NCBI GenBank assembly: GCA_900317285.1
Contig: ONGA01000009.1
Location: 1 to 64,000 of the forward strand
Direction of reading: 5' to 3'
Length of the DNA stretch: 64,000 nucleotides
Origin: an uncultured Bacteroidales bacterium
GTDB taxonomy: Bacteria; Bacteroidota; Bacteroidia; Bacteroidales; P3
The position numbers and the translations under genes are program-made. Position 1 is the first letter of the stretch; each line of letters opens with the position of its first letter. Below are positions 8,488 to 18,017 of this stretch, in pieces. Below the pieces are notes generated by a model, which ran no database searches, was not told the DNA's origin, and saw only the letters and a program-made list of their open reading frames with translations.

Positions 8488-8957
8488 TGGCACGTTTTAC
8501 AGGTAAGAAAGCTAAAGAAACGCCCGCCCTCAACATGGGATCAATGAGCGATATTATCTTCATGCTTCTGTTCTTCTTCATGGTTATCACCACCATGCGC
8601 GAGAGCTCCCTCTACGTGAAGATTATTCCTCCCCAGGGTTCCGAAGTCACCAAACTGGAAAAGAAGAGCCTCGTGAGCTACATCAACGTCGGTGTGCCTC
8701 TGCCCGACCAGCAGAAGAAATACGGTACCGAACCCCGTATCCAGCTCAACGACCAGATTTCTGAGGTGTCTGATCTCATCACCTTCGTCGAACAAGAGCG
8801 CCAGCAGCGTTCCGAAGCCGACCGCCCCTTCATCACCACAGCCATCAAGGCTGACAAACAGGTGCGCATGGGTATGGTGTCAGACATCAAGCAGGAGCTC
8901 CGCAAAGCCGGTGCACTGAAAATCTTCTACAATGCCAGCAAAGGCTCCCGCAGATAA
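8487..8957 (+). CDS. exbD: ExbD/TolR family protein (second copy)
   Basis: 156 residues with the same plan as its upstream neighbour: N-terminal MARFTGKKAKETPALNMGSM, a membrane helix starting SDIIFMLLFFF with the proton-carrying aspartate, then a periplasmic domain. It is 33 residues shorter than the first copy and lacks that copy's C-terminal extension. It closes the operon and is followed by a strong terminator. Confidence 0.9.
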   Translation: MARFTGKKAKETPALNMGSMSDIIFMLLFFFMVITTMRESSLYVKIIPPQGSEVTKLEKKSLVSYINVGVPLPDQQKKYGTEPRIQLNDQISEVSDLITFVEQERQQRSEADRPFITTAIKADKQVRMGMVSDIKQELRKAGALKIFYNASKGSRR

Positions 8958-8981
8958 AACGGTGTAGCCTACCCTACTAAA

Positions 8982-9020
8982 GAAAGCCACTCCTTACGGG
9001 GTGGCTTTCATATTTTTTTT
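8982..9020 (+). terminator. Rho-independent terminator of the exb operon
   Basis: Stem GAAAGCCACTCC / GGGGTGGCTTTC with a TTAC loop, followed by a T-rich run (9011-9020). Confidence 0.85.
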
Positions 9021-9031
9021 ATAAAAGGGAT

Positions 9032-9964
9032 CTATCTGTTTCCCGTCATGCGTCGAAAGAAGAAGACCAATGCGACAATCATCAACGCCATGACACCAAC
9101 AATGACCCAGAAGGCTGTGGTGCTGGTAAGGAACGGGAATTCGACATTCATGCCGAACAAACTCGCCACCACCGTCAAGGGGAGCATGATGGTCGAGAAA
9201 TAGGTCAGCACACGCATAATGTCGTTGGTGCGGTTGGTCAACAAAGAATCAAACGTCTGAGAGAGACCCTCAATCAACTCACCGTAATCTTCGATGGAGT
9301 CGAACATTTTCTGGTACTGGTCCAGGATATTGCCCCAGTAGTCTTCCATATCGATAACCTCCGGGTCAACAAAACCTTTGATACCACCACTCTCAAACAT
9401 GTGCAACACTCGCAGTTGGGGTTTAAATGTGGTGTTCAGCAGAATTGTGTTGCGCCGCGTCACTGAAATCTGTTCGATAATGCTGCGGGCACGCTTGTTG
9501 AAGATATCATAGTTGATAAGGTCCACTTCAGAACCTACGCGCTGCACCAAAGTATTGGTCTCAAGCATGAGACGGTTGAGAATGTGGTATAGCAACTGAT
9601 CGCTCGAGGCCATCATTTCCTGTGTCTCCTCGTCGCCGTCCTGAAGATCTTCCTGAATCTCATCAAAAAACTTCTTTACCACCCAATGAGCCTTGCCCAC
9701 AGTGATAATATAGTCACGACCCCAAAAGATTTTCACTTCACGGATACGGATGAATTTATTTCCTTTGTCAAAATAGGGGAAATGAAGAATAAGGAAATAA
9801 TAGTCGTCGTACTCGTCAATTTTAGGACGCTGGTTTGTCCCGCGACAGTCTTCGATATCAAGGGGGTGGAACTGATAATCTTCCAGAAGCAGACGGTAAT
9901 CGTCCTCACTTGGGTTCGTGATGTCAAGCCATTTTATCGACTTAAATTGGATTGTCTCAATCAT
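9032..9964 (-). CDS. corA: CorA family magnesium/cobalt transporter
   Basis: 310 residues. A long cytoplasmic alpha/beta funnel domain is followed by two C-terminal membrane helices with the signature GMN at the end of the first (LFGMNVEF). It imports Mg2+ (and possibly Co2+ or Ni2+) as a pentamer. The start at 9964 is fixed by an AAGGAGGTG Shine-Dalgarno sequence 5 nt upstream, rare in this window. A TATCTTTG -7 element lies at 10031-10038. Monocistronic, convergent with the exb operon. Confidence 0.92.
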   Translation of the reverse strand: MIETIQFKSIKWLDITNPSEDDYRLLLEDYQFHPLDIEDCRGTNQRPKIDEYDDYYFLILHFPYFDKGNKFIRIREVKIFWGRDYIITVGKAHWVVKKFFDEIQEDLQDGDEETQEMMASSDQLLYHILNRLMLETNTLVQRVGSEVDLINYDIFNKRARSIIEQISVTRRNTILLNTTFKPQLRVLHMFESGGIKGFVDPEVIDMEDYWGNILDQYQKMFDSIEDYGELIEGLSQTFDSLLTNRTNDIMRVLTYFSTIMLPLTVVASLFGMNVEFPFLTSTTAFWVIVGVMALMIVALVFFFRRMTGNR

Positions 9965-9967
9965 GAT

Positions 9968-9977
9968 TGCACCTCCT
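9968..9977 (-). promoter_or_regulatory. Strong Shine-Dalgarno site of corA
   Basis: Minus-strand AAGGAGGTGC just before the ATG at 9964. It contrasts with the rest of the window, where starts have AT-rich leaders without an SD. Confidence 0.75.
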
Positions 9978-10030
9978 TGAAATTTGAAAACCAGCGGTCT
10001 ACATTCGAGTAACAGTTTGTGTTTGAATTG

Positions 10031-10038
10031 CAAAGATA
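10031..10038 (-). promoter_or_regulatory. -7 element of the corA promoter
   Basis: Minus-strand TATCTTTG, about 67 nt upstream of the chosen start; the -33 region is poor. Confidence 0.55.
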
Positions 10039-10078
10039 AGAAAAAAAGTGGAAATGGCTGCGCTGTTGAAAAATATTT

Positions 10079-10109
10079 TTTGCCAATAAGAAAAAAAAGG
10101 CTACTTTTG
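10079..10109 (+). promoter_or_regulatory. Promoter of the 14-gene run starting with the DUF3127 gene
   Basis: TTTG (10079-10082) and TACTTTTG (10102-10109) with a 19-nt spacer. No other promoter of this quality is seen up to 21316. Confidence 0.8.
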
Positions 10110-10174
10110 TACGATTATATCCAGCATGTGTTGGACGTATAAGTATTTGATAATATTAAAAATATAAAAATAAT

Positions 10175-10624
10175 ATGGACATTACAGGAAGACTAATTCA
10201 GTTGTTGCCCGACGTAGAGGGCGATTCTCCCCGCGGTCACTGGGTGCGCGGAGGTTTTGTGATTGAGACCGATGGTGAATATCCTCGCAAAGTGGCGTTC
10301 ACTGCATTTGGTGAAGAGCGCGTAGCGATGGCGAAGAACATTCCCATGGGTTCTCCCGTGCAAGTGACATTCAATCCCGAGAGTCGTGAATTCAATGAAA
10401 AATGGTACACTGATCTCCGTGCCTCACGAATCCAACCATTTGTCCCCGGTCAGATGCCCACAACAGCAGCTGGATACGCCTGGACGGGTGCAGCTCCTGC
10501 CCCTGCAGCGGCTCCCGCAAGCACACCGGCAGCACCTACTCCCGCGACAACCCAAGACCAGCCCGCCAACTTCGCCACACCTCCAGTCATGGAGTCCAAC
10601 CCCGACGACGACCTACCATTCTAA
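10175..10624 (+). CDS. DUF3127 protein with SSB-like acidic tail
   Basis: 149 residues. Residues 1-95 match the DUF3127 family (MDITGRLIQLLPDVEGDSPR start), a small beta-rich domain common in Bacteroidota. A Pro/Ala-rich linker follows (about 105-135), then the acidic end MESNPDDDLPF. The domain-linker-DDDLPF plan resembles single-stranded DNA-binding protein, whose tail recruits replication and repair proteins. A DNA-related role is therefore plausible but inferred. First gene of the long plus-strand run. Confidence 0.8.
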   Translation: MDITGRLIQLLPDVEGDSPRGHWVRGGFVIETDGEYPRKVAFTAFGEERVAMAKNIPMGSPVQVTFNPESREFNEKWYTDLRASRIQPFVPGQMPTTAAGYAWTGAAPAPAAAPASTPAAPTPATTQDQPANFATPPVMESNPDDDLPF

Positions 10625-10644
10625 TCTAAACAGGATAATTTGCC

Positions 10645-11187
10645 GTGGAGAGCAAGCAGGAGGTCAGAAAACGTATCCGTGTGCTGAAACGCGAATTGAC
10701 GCTGGAGCAAAAAATGCAGCGTTCAGAGCCCATCATGCACAAAGTAGAAGCACTGCCAGCTTTCGAAATGGCACACACCGTGCTGCTCTACTGGTCGATG
10801 GACGACGAAGTGCAAACTCATGCCTTTGTCAACAAATGGTACAAAGGCAAGACGTTACTACTGCCCTGCGTACAAGGTAACGATTTGGTTTTGAGGCAAT
10901 ACTCGGGTCCCGAATGCATGGTCGCAGGTGAGCAATTTGGAATCGGAGAACCGGACGCCAGCCTACCTGCATTCACAGCACTGGAAAACATTGATCTTAT
11001 CATTGTACCAGGGGTAGCGTTCGACCATTCATGCAACCGCATGGGTCGCGGCCGTGGTTTCTACGACCGTCTACTAAAGAGCACACCACATGCCGTCAAA
11101 GTGGGCGTGGCGTTCAGTTTTCAAATACTCGACTCCATTCCTACAGAACCTTTTGATGTTAAAATGGACCATGTAATCAGCGAATAA
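10645..11187 (+). CDS. 5-formyltetrahydrofolate cyclo-ligase
   Basis: 180 residues. It converts 5-formyl-THF and ATP to 5,10-methenyl-THF, returning a storage folate to one-carbon metabolism. The glycine/arginine-rich loop MGRGRGFYDRLL near the C-terminus is the family signature, and the basic N-terminus KQEVRKRIRVLKREL is typical. The start is GTG at 10645; the next methionine would remove conserved N-terminal residues. It follows the DUF3127 gene after 20 bp. Confidence 0.9.
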   Translation: MESKQEVRKRIRVLKRELTLEQKMQRSEPIMHKVEALPAFEMAHTVLLYWSMDDEVQTHAFVNKWYKGKTLLLPCVQGNDLVLRQYSGPECMVAGEQFGIGEPDASLPAFTALENIDLIIVPGVAFDHSCNRMGRGRGFYDRLLKSTPHAVKVGVAFSFQILDSIPTEPFDVKMDHVISE

Positions 11188-11190
11188 GCC

Positions 11191-11688
11191 ATGCCGTTCT
11201 TCTACACTCCTAAACCGCGCCAGTTTCACTACCAGCCACGCTTCTACGATCCAGAAAAAGAGCGCTGGGAAGCGTTGAAAATGAAATATGCGATTGAGCA
11301 CGGTTCTCTCTCGGAGCCTGATTCAGGAAAATCAGAAATCCTTGACAACAATGGGGCGCCTGACGATGCTGACCTTGCCTATTTTGAACGTCGTGTGCGT
11401 GAAATAGAGCATCGCGAGCGGCACAGCAAAGGTGGTTTGACTTGGAAGGACATGTTCCGCAAACGAGAGATGCCAACCTTCAAATATCAACCCCGCTTCA
11501 GTTCCGATTCCCAACCCAAGGAAATCCAAGGTACTGGCGAGCACATTGCAGCTTTCAAAAAACGCAATCTCAAAATCAAACGGCGCTACGACATTGCTGA
11601 CAAAGACTACATGAAGCCTATGCCAGCAGGACGTATCATGCTTTACACCCTACTGGTCTGCATGTTGCTTTACTGGATACTTTTTTGA
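11191..11688 (+). CDS. Small C-tail-anchored protein of unknown function
   Basis: 165 residues. The N-terminus (MPFFYTPKPRQFHYQPRFYD) contains a PRQFHYQPRFYD segment that recurs in degenerate form around FKYQPRFSS near residue 94. A hydrophobic helix at the very end (MLYTLLVCMLLYWILF) should anchor it in the membrane with the soluble part in the cytoplasm. The rest is highly charged. I recall similar small proteins only from Bacteroidota and know no function. It sits 3 bp after the cyclo-ligase gene and 30 bp before panD. Confidence 0.7.
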   Translation: MPFFYTPKPRQFHYQPRFYDPEKERWEALKMKYAIEHGSLSEPDSGKSEILDNNGAPDDADLAYFERRVREIEHRERHSKGGLTWKDMFRKREMPTFKYQPRFSSDSQPKEIQGTGEHIAAFKKRNLKIKRRYDIADKDYMKPMPAGRIMLYTLLVCMLLYWILF

Positions 11689-11718
11689 ATCCGAAAGACG
11701 AAAAGAAAAACAAAAAAA

Positions 11719-12060
11719 ATGCTTATTGAAGTACTAAAATCGAAAATCCACCGTGTGACAGTGACTGAAGCCGACCTTGATTATATCGGCAGCATCACCA
11801 TTGACGAAGCGCTGTTGGAAGCCAGCGGCATCATTGAAAACGAGAAGGTGGAGATATACAACATTACCAACGGCGAGCGCTTTGCCACCTATGCTATCCG
11901 TGGCGAACGTGGCAGCGGTGTCATTGGCATCAATGGTGCCGCAGCCCATAAAGCACATGTAGGTGACCTGCTTATCATCGCTGCATATGCACAGATGGAC
12001 TTTGAAGAGGCCAAACAGTGGCATCCCACTGTTATCTTTCCCAAAAACAACCAAGTATGA
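11719..12060 (+). CDS. panD: Aspartate 1-decarboxylase
   Basis: 113 residues. A pyruvoyl enzyme that makes beta-alanine from L-aspartate for pantothenate and CoA synthesis. Self-cleavage occurs at Gly24-Ser25, visible in [11 protein letters not shown], and generates the pyruvoyl group. Length and the C-terminal [13 protein letters not shown] region match the family. Its stop overlaps the next start (ATGA). No panB or panC is nearby. Confidence 0.95.
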   Translation: MLIEVLKSKIHRVTVTEADLDYIGSITIDEALLEASGIIENEKVEIYNITNGERFATYAIRGERGSGVIGINGAAAHKAHVGDLLIIAAYAQMDFEEAKQWHPTVIFPKNNQV

Positions 12061-13094
12061 GCAATCCGCAGGCAGTAACCAGTAGCACGAAACGCAATTG
12101 GAAAGATGTCGCACGCATGGCACTCTTTCTGGGTATTGGCTGTTTCTTCATCTACTGGTTTCTGCTAAAACTCGACGGTGAACAGAAAAGAGCCATCTGG
12201 CAGTCATTTCTCGAAGCCGACTGGATGTGGGTGGCGGTGTGTGTGCTCTGCAGCCTACTGAGCCATCTGCTGCGTGCACTCCGTTGGCAACTTCTATTCA
12301 AACCCATCGGCTATCATCCTGGACTCAATAATACTTTCGGTTCCGTCATTGTCGCCTACCTTGGAAACCTTGCCTTTCCCCGTGCAGGAGAAGTCATGCG
12401 ATGCGCCACGCTCCGTAGTAGTGAAAGAATTCCTGTTGAGAAATCACTTGGAACTGTGGTAACAGAACGTATTATCGATCTTGTTGCGTTTGCTTTGGTA
12501 ATAGTCATCGGAATGTTCGCCATGTTCGGGCAAGCAAAAGACTGGCTTTACGACACACTCTCCCAGAAATTCAGCAGTTTGCCCAATATGACAATGATTG
12601 TCTGCACACTTGTAGCTTTAGCAATTATTATACTTGCTCTCTACAAGTTTTTCTGGAAAAGACTCCTTCACATCGGCATTTTCCAAAAGATCAATAACCT
12701 AGCTCTTGGAGTGATTGATGGGGTAAAAAGTGTTTTCCACATGGGTGCCAAGAACACATTGCTCTTTTTAATATATAGTGTCACAATCTATCTGCTCTAC
12801 ATTCTTGGAGGACTGGTTATTTTCCATGCTTTCAGCGAAACCTCATGGCTGAGTTTTCGTGCTGCCTTTGTGGTATACCTTTTCGGTTCGGTTGGAATGA
12901 CCTTCTCGCAAGGGGGCATCGGAGTATACCCTGTTTTAGTGCAGATGGCTCTCGCCATCTATGGCATCTCAATGGAAGTCGGTACCGCCTGTGGATGGCT
13001 TCTTTGGGGGGCGCAGCAAACCACAGTGATTGTCGTGGGTGGCTCCTATCTGATTTATTTCAGCATAAAAAAACGAAAAAACAATCAACAATAG
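12057..13094 (+). CDS. Lysylphosphatidylglycerol synthase TM-domain (UPF0104) family membrane protein
   Basis: 345 residues with about eight membrane helices, the flippase-like transmembrane domain also found in MprF and AglD-type proteins. No catalytic lysyl-transferase domain is present. Typical motifs are the RALRWQLLF region near residue 80 and [13 protein letters not shown] near residue 115. Members are thought to move or protect lipid-linked substrates; the substrate here is unknown. The start at 12057 overlaps the panD stop by 4 nt. Confidence 0.8.
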   Translation: MSNPQAVTSSTKRNWKDVARMALFLGIGCFFIYWFLLKLDGEQKRAIWQSFLEADWMWVAVCVLCSLLSHLLRALRWQLLFKPIGYHPGLNNTFGSVIVAYLGNLAFPRAGEVMRCATLRSSERIPVEKSLGTVVTERIIDLVAFALVIVIGMFAMFGQAKDWLYDTLSQKFSSLPNMTMIVCTLVALAIIILALYKFFWKRLLHIGIFQKINNLALGVIDGVKSVFHMGAKNTLLFLIYSVTIYLLYILGGLVIFHAFSETSWLSFRAAFVVYLFGSVGMTFSQGGIGVYPVLVQMALAIYGISMEVGTACGWLLWGAQQTTVIVVGGSYLIYFSIKKRKNNQQ

Positions 13095-13098
13095 TATT

Positions 13099-14028
13099 AT
13101 GGAAAAGACACGCTGCCTAATTATTGGTTCCGGTCCTGCAGGCTACACCACAGGTATCTATACTGGTCGTGCCGACCTTAAGCCTCTTCTTTACGAGGGT
13201 GAGCAACCCGGCGGTCAGTTGACCATCACAACTGAAATAGAAAATTTTCCTGGCTACCCTGATGGTATCAGCGGAACGTCCATGATGGATGACCTGCGAC
13301 GTCAGGCTGAGCGTTTCGGCTGCGACATCCGTCGTGGATACATTGTTGACTGCGACTTCAGCCACCGCCCATTCCACCTCAAAGACGACCATGGCAATGA
13401 GATAGAAGCAGAGACCGTTGTTATCGCCACCGGCGCCAGTGCCAAATGGATTGGTCTCGAAAGCGAGAAACAATTCTATGGGCAAGGGGTCTCGGCCTGT
13501 GCTACCTGTGATGGTTATTTCTATAAAAATCAAGTAGTTGCCGTGGTTGGAGGAGGAGACACTGCCTGTGAGGAGGCAAATTATCTCGCCAGTCTTTGCA
13601 CCAAAGTCTATTTGGTCCATCGACGCAATGAGCTCCGTGCATCAAAAGCCATGCAACATCGCGTGCTCAACAATCCAAAAATTGAGATGCTCTGGAATAG
13701 CCGTATCAGCCGAATTTTAGGCACAGACTTAGATGGTGTCACTGGTATCGAGCTTGAAGACACTCAAACAGGGGCAAAAAGTGAGCGAGAAGTTACGGGT
13801 GTCTTTGTAGCCATCGGACATCAGCCCAATACAGCCTTTCTCAAAGGACAGGTAGAACTCGACGAACAAGGTTACATAAAAGTTGATAATCCATCAAGTG
13901 CCACTAACATACCTGGTGTTTTTGCCGCTGGTGACGTATGCGATCCTAACTACCGACAAGCCATTGTGGCTGCAGGCAAAGGATGTGTGGCAGGAATGGA
14001 CGTCGAACGTTTTCTGCAAAGCAACTAA
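13099..14028 (+). CDS. trxB: Thioredoxin-disulfide reductase
   Basis: 309 residues. FAD-binding GSGPAG (10-15), redox-active CATC (134-137) and NADPH-binding GGGDTA (151-156) are in the order typical of low-molecular-weight thioredoxin reductases, with the closing GVFAAGDV motif for FAD. It transfers electrons from NADPH to thioredoxin in the cytoplasm. The porin gene begins 2 bp after its stop. Confidence 0.95.
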   Translation: MEKTRCLIIGSGPAGYTTGIYTGRADLKPLLYEGEQPGGQLTITTEIENFPGYPDGISGTSMMDDLRRQAERFGCDIRRGYIVDCDFSHRPFHLKDDHGNEIEAETVVIATGASAKWIGLESEKQFYGQGVSACATCDGYFYKNQVVAVVGGGDTACEEANYLASLCTKVYLVHRRNELRASKAMQHRVLNNPKIEMLWNSRISRILGTDLDGVTGIELEDTQTGAKSEREVTGVFVAIGHQPNTAFLKGQVELDEQGYIKVDNPSSATNIPGVFAAGDVCDPNYRQAIVAAGKGCVAGMDVERFLQSN

Positions 14029-14030
14029 AG

Positions 14031-16061
14031 ATGAAAAGGCTGACATTGACAGTACTGCTTGTATTGCTCACCTGTTCTTTGCAGGCACAAAGCCGCAGAG
14101 GTGTCAAGAACACTAGTGCTGTCAACACAGAAGCCAATGCGAACCAGGCTGTCGACACATCTGCAGCCAAAGGGTTGATTTACAATGTCGAGATACCGGA
14201 CTCCGTGCTCCGTCGCAAAGTCTTTTTCTTCTCCTATCATCCTAACGAGGTAAAAATAGGAGAACTTTGGAGTCCATTCCTTGATCCCACAGGAGCACAA
14301 TTCAACGACCCTCTAGATGCGCTGAACGGAAACTATTATCTCGGCAAAGGGGTGGTGGGACACCCACATCTCGCCCTCTATCCCACCCCAGCTCAGGGTC
14401 TTTTCTATCGCATGCAACCTGACGAGAACATTGTCTATGCCAAACGCCCAGAAAATGTACGCCTCTACCAGACAATGACTCCATACACCAGCCTTTCCTA
14501 CGGTAGTTCACTGAAGAAGGATTACACTCTCCACCTCACCCACACACAAAATATCCTGCCGGGATGGAATATTGCCGCCGACTACCAGTTGATATGTCCT
14601 GAGGGCGTTTTTTCCAACTCGGCAGCGAAAAACCATTACCTCGACTTCAGCACCAATTATTTCTCTCGCGATGCGCGATTGCAAGCCGTACTCGGTCTAA
14701 TAATGGAATCCTACACCATAGGTGAAAATGGGGGTCTGCAGAATGACAGTTACTTCACCGACGGTGGCATTTCGAACTTCGCTGGTCTGCCAGTAAATAT
14801 CACCGACAGCAGTTCGCGTCACGAACGTCGTAACCTCTACGGTCGGGTGAGCTACAATATGGTACGCCAGTTTGAGTACTACCGATATCGCGACTCTATA
14901 GTTGCCGTCAGCGACACGCTGCAACACGACAGTATCTGGTTTGACACCATCCAACTTACCGACACGATTCGTGTTACCAAACCCCACATTCTGAATCCAG
15001 GTGTCTTCGGTGTTGAAGGCGGATACGACCACCATCGGCGCTGGTTCGCCTACAATGAAGAATTCCTCAACCAACATACAACCCTTTTCTGGACCAATGA
15101 CGCATACGCCGACCATAGATGGCGCAACCCTTTGAAGATCAAAATCGGTCTACGCCAGGAGCATCTTAAAATGCATACCCTAAACGCCACCCTTTCATCA
15201 ACGGTACGTTTCAGTCCTTTCGTCCGATTGGAGACAACTATGGGGCGCTCCTTAATCAAAGGCGAAGCTGAGATGGGAAATGCCCTGTCTGGTTTTAGCC
15301 AACTCCGAAACGTCAAATCCGACTATCTTTTTGCTGGCAGTTATACGTTCGCATTCGATACAACACGACACACATTACTGTCGATTGGAGCCATCATACA
15401 GCAGAAAATGCCCGATCTTCGAATACTTTATGACGCCGGATACTCACTTCGCCCAATCAAAACCGAGCATTTTGAACTGAAATTCCTATACAACCGTAGC
15501 CACTATGATGATCAGGGATTGCCAATGGTTGACATTGGTCTTCGTGCATCGCACCTGAGTCACAACAATTGGTATGATTCTACACTTGCTGTAGTTCAAG
15601 GAAATAACGACTTTTGGATTTACCAGGCTTCGCTCACTCTCCGCCTCGCATGGAGATGGCTACATTTCGATATGCAGCAACTTCTGCAGTACACCACCGA
15701 TAGCCTGCAGATGCCCGTTCCTCTATGGGCAAGCAAGAATAGCCTTTATGTCGATTTCGTACTGATTAAAAATGCATTACGTGTACAAATCGGAGGTGAT
15801 TTGCGATACCATTCCGCCTTTTATTCCGATACCTACGACCCCTATACAGGACTCTTTGTGCGTCAGAACGATGTAAAAGTTGGCGATTATATTTGGGCAG
15901 ACCTTTTTATCAATTTGCAGGTGAAACGCGCCACCATTTATCTGAAAGCCGGACACATCAACACTATTTGGGACAAATCGCGGAACTACTTCCTTCTACC
16001 TCACTACCCAGGACAAAAATTCGGTCTCTATTGGGGTATCACCTGGCATTTCTTTGATTGA
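14031..16061 (+). CDS. Putative outer-membrane porin (Bacteroidota type)
   Basis: 676 residues: signal peptide (MKRLTLTVLLVLLTCSLQAQ), then a beta-rich body with many alternating aromatic strands, ending in ITWHFFD with a near-terminal Phe as expected for a barrel. It resembles the putative porin family of Bacteroidota. No plug or carboxypeptidase-like domain is seen, so it is not a SusC-type receptor. The ATG at 14031 begins the signal peptide. It lies in a housekeeping run with trxB and rdgB; substrate unknown. Confidence 0.8.
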   Translation: MKRLTLTVLLVLLTCSLQAQSRRGVKNTSAVNTEANANQAVDTSAAKGLIYNVEIPDSVLRRKVFFFSYHPNEVKIGELWSPFLDPTGAQFNDPLDALNGNYYLGKGVVGHPHLALYPTPAQGLFYRMQPDENIVYAKRPENVRLYQTMTPYTSLSYGSSLKKDYTLHLTHTQNILPGWNIAADYQLICPEGVFSNSAAKNHYLDFSTNYFSRDARLQAVLGLIMESYTIGENGGLQNDSYFTDGGISNFAGLPVNITDSSSRHERRNLYGRVSYNMVRQFEYYRYRDSIVAVSDTLQHDSIWFDTIQLTDTIRVTKPHILNPGVFGVEGGYDHHRRWFAYNEEFLNQHTTLFWTNDAYADHRWRNPLKIKIGLRQEHLKMHTLNATLSSTVRFSPFVRLETTMGRSLIKGEAEMGNALSGFSQLRNVKSDYLFAGSYTFAFDTTRHTLLSIGAIIQQKMPDLRILYDAGYSLRPIKTEHFELKFLYNRSHYDDQGLPMVDIGLRASHLSHNNWYDSTLAVVQGNNDFWIYQASLTLRLAWRWLHFDMQQLLQYTTDSLQMPVPLWASKNSLYVDFVLIKNALRVQIGGDLRYHSAFYSDTYDPYTGLFVRQNDVKVGDYIWADLFINLQVKRATIYLKAGHINTIWDKSRNYFLLPHYPGQKFGLYWGITWHFFD

Positions 16062-16082
16062 CAACCCAAAAAGACAAACAAT

Positions 16083-16661
16083 ATGAAACGACTGATTTTC
16101 GCAACTAACAACAAACACAAAGTTGAAGAAGTGAAAGCCGCGCTACAGGGATACGTCGAAATCGTCAGTCTTGCAGAAGCTGGTCTCTCTGGTGAGATTC
16201 CAGAAACCGCCGACACCCTGCAGGGGAATGCATTGCAAAAGGCACAATGGGTGTGGGACAGGACACATACCGATTGTTTTGCCGATGACACTGGATTGGA
16301 AGTTGACGCTCTCGGTGGTGCTCCTGGGGTCTATTCTGCCCGCTATGCCGGTGAACATTGTTCGTTTGACGACAATATAAACAAACTGCTTGCAGCACTT
16401 GATGGGCAAGCTAATCGTTGCGCCGACTTCCGGACTGTCATCTGTCTAATAGAGAATGGCGAAAAAAAATATTTTGAAGGACGTGTGGACGGTCAAATTC
16501 TCACCGAGCGACATACCAACGGAGAAGGATTCGGATATGACCCCATTTTCATGCCCAACCGTTTCGCCGTCAGTTTTGCTGAAATGCCTTTGGAGGTAAA
16601 AAACAGCATTAGTCATCGCGGTCTTGCTGTCGCCAAGTTGAAAGAATACCTGTCAAAATGA
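16083..16661 (+). CDS. rdgB: Non-canonical purine NTP pyrophosphatase (ITPase, RdgB/HAM1)
   Basis: 192 residues. It hydrolyses dITP, ITP and XTP to monophosphates, keeping deaminated purines out of DNA. FATNNKHKVEEV at the N-terminus is the substrate-binding signature, DDTGLEVDALGG the metal/nucleotide motif and GEGFGYDPIF the C-terminal motif. It overlaps the next gene by 4 nt. Confidence 0.95.
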   Translation: MKRLIFATNNKHKVEEVKAALQGYVEIVSLAEAGLSGEIPETADTLQGNALQKAQWVWDRTHTDCFADDTGLEVDALGGAPGVYSARYAGEHCSFDDNINKLLAALDGQANRCADFRTVICLIENGEKKYFEGRVDGQILTERHTNGEGFGYDPIFMPNRFAVSFAEMPLEVKNSISHRGLAVAKLKEYLSK

Positions 16662-17197
16662 AACGCGTATATCCATTAACCATCCAAAGCGGGATGTCGC
16701 AAAGCGAAAGTTACATCCTTATGCTTCTTGAACCCGAAAGTGGCATTCAAATTCCGATCTTCATAGGTGGATACGAGGCGCAAAGCATTCTCGTTGCCAA
16801 AGAGACAATAAAAACTCGTCGACCCATGACCCACGAACTCATTGCCCACATTATGGATGAATATGGACTAAGCGTTGAACAGATCACCATTGACCGAATG
16901 ATTGACGGCATCTTTTATGCCACCCTTCATGTAAGCGATGGATTTTCCTCCAAAACTTTCGACTGCCGTTCAACGGATGCCATCACTCTTGCACTTCTTG
17001 GCGACAAACCCATCATGATATCGGAAGAGGTAATTGAGGAAACTGGTGTAATGATAGATAACAATACACTGAAAAACGATACCGCGAAAAGCCTTGAGGA
17101 ATTGGAAGAGCAGCTGCGTACCTATGAGGAAAACGAAGAGTATGAACGGGCAGCCGAAATTCAGGAAAAAATCAATAAAATAAAAGAAAACCTATGA
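16658..17197 (+). CDS. Bifunctional nuclease family protein with UVR domain
   Basis: 179 residues. Residues 1-130 match the BFN/DUF151 family (AESYILMLLEPESG-like start, DCRSTDAITLAL motif); plant members cut RNA and DNA. The C-terminal 35 residues (LEELEEQLRTYEENEEYERA and on) form a UVR-type helical hairpin as in UvrB, UvrC and McsA. This BFN-UVR arrangement is common in Bacteroidota. It overlaps rdgB and the PNP gene by 4 nt each, consistent with translational coupling in nucleotide maintenance. Confidence 0.85.
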   Translation: MKRVYPLTIQSGMSQSESYILMLLEPESGIQIPIFIGGYEAQSILVAKETIKTRRPMTHELIAHIMDEYGLSVEQITIDRMIDGIFYATLHVSDGFSSKTFDCRSTDAITLALLGDKPIMISEEVIEETGVMIDNNTLKNDTAKSLEELEEQLRTYEENEEYERAAEIQEKINKIKENL

Positions 17198-18012
17198 ACT
17201 ACGACGACACAGCCAATTATTTGCTTGAGCGCATTTCCGCGACAGGACACCCTATCCCCAAAGTTGCTGTGGTCCTCGGAAGTGGTCTCGGAAAACTTGG
17301 CGAAATGATTGAGAATCCCTTGATAATCCCATATTGCGAGATTCCTCATTTCAAAGTTTCTACCGCCATTGGTCACAAGGGAAATATCATAGTAGGAACG
17401 TTGAGTGGCAAAGAAATAATGGTAATGCAAGGACGTTTCCACTATTACGAAGGTTATTCGATGGACGAGATAACCTATCCTGTGCGTGTCTTTGCACGCA
17501 TGGGGATACAATGCTTTTTAGTGAGCAATGCTGCCGGTGCCGTCAATCCCGACTATAACGTTGGCGATTTAATGCTCATCTCCGACCACATCAACTTCAT
17601 GCCAAACCCCTTAGTTGGACCAAACAGAGAGGAATTCGGACCCAGATTCCCTGATATGACCGAAGTATATAGCCCGCGTATGAGAAAAATAGCCCACGAA
17701 GAGGCCCACAATTTAGGCATCTACCTCCGGGAAGGTGTTTATGTGGCAGGCACAGGCCCCACTTACGAAACCCCAGCCGAGTATCGCATGTACCGTACTC
17801 TCGGCGCTGACGCCTGTGGCATGTCAACCATACCCGAAGTGATTGTGGCTCGCCATTGTGGCATGGAAATTTTCGGCATCAGTGTAATCACCAATCAGTC
17901 AAGCGATCTCGGGAATGGCATTGTGAACAATGGCGATGATGTTCTCCAAATGGCTGACAAAGCTGCAGATAAAATGAATAAGCTGTTTTCTCGGATTATC
18001 AACCGGATTTAA
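17194..18012 (+). CDS. punA: Purine-nucleoside phosphorylase (class I)
   Basis: 272 residues. It cleaves purine nucleosides with phosphate to base and ribose-1-phosphate. VVLGSGLG (near residue 28) binds phosphate; FHYYEG, SNAAG and the Glu/Asn-containing VITNQSSDLG region near the C-terminus complete the trimeric PNP pattern. It forms a purine-salvage pair with rdgB. Assignment to the trimeric rather than hexameric family is clear. Confidence 0.92.
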   Translation: MNYDDTANYLLERISATGHPIPKVAVVLGSGLGKLGEMIENPLIIPYCEIPHFKVSTAIGHKGNIIVGTLSGKEIMVMQGRFHYYEGYSMDEITYPVRVFARMGIQCFLVSNAAGAVNPDYNVGDLMLISDHINFMPNPLVGPNREEFGPRFPDMTEVYSPRMRKIAHEEAHNLGIYLREGVYVAGTGPTYETPAEYRMYRTLGADACGMSTIPEVIVARHCGMEIFGISVITNQSSDLGNGIVNNGDDVLQMADKAADKMNKLFSRIINRI

Positions 18013-18017
18013 TTCCC

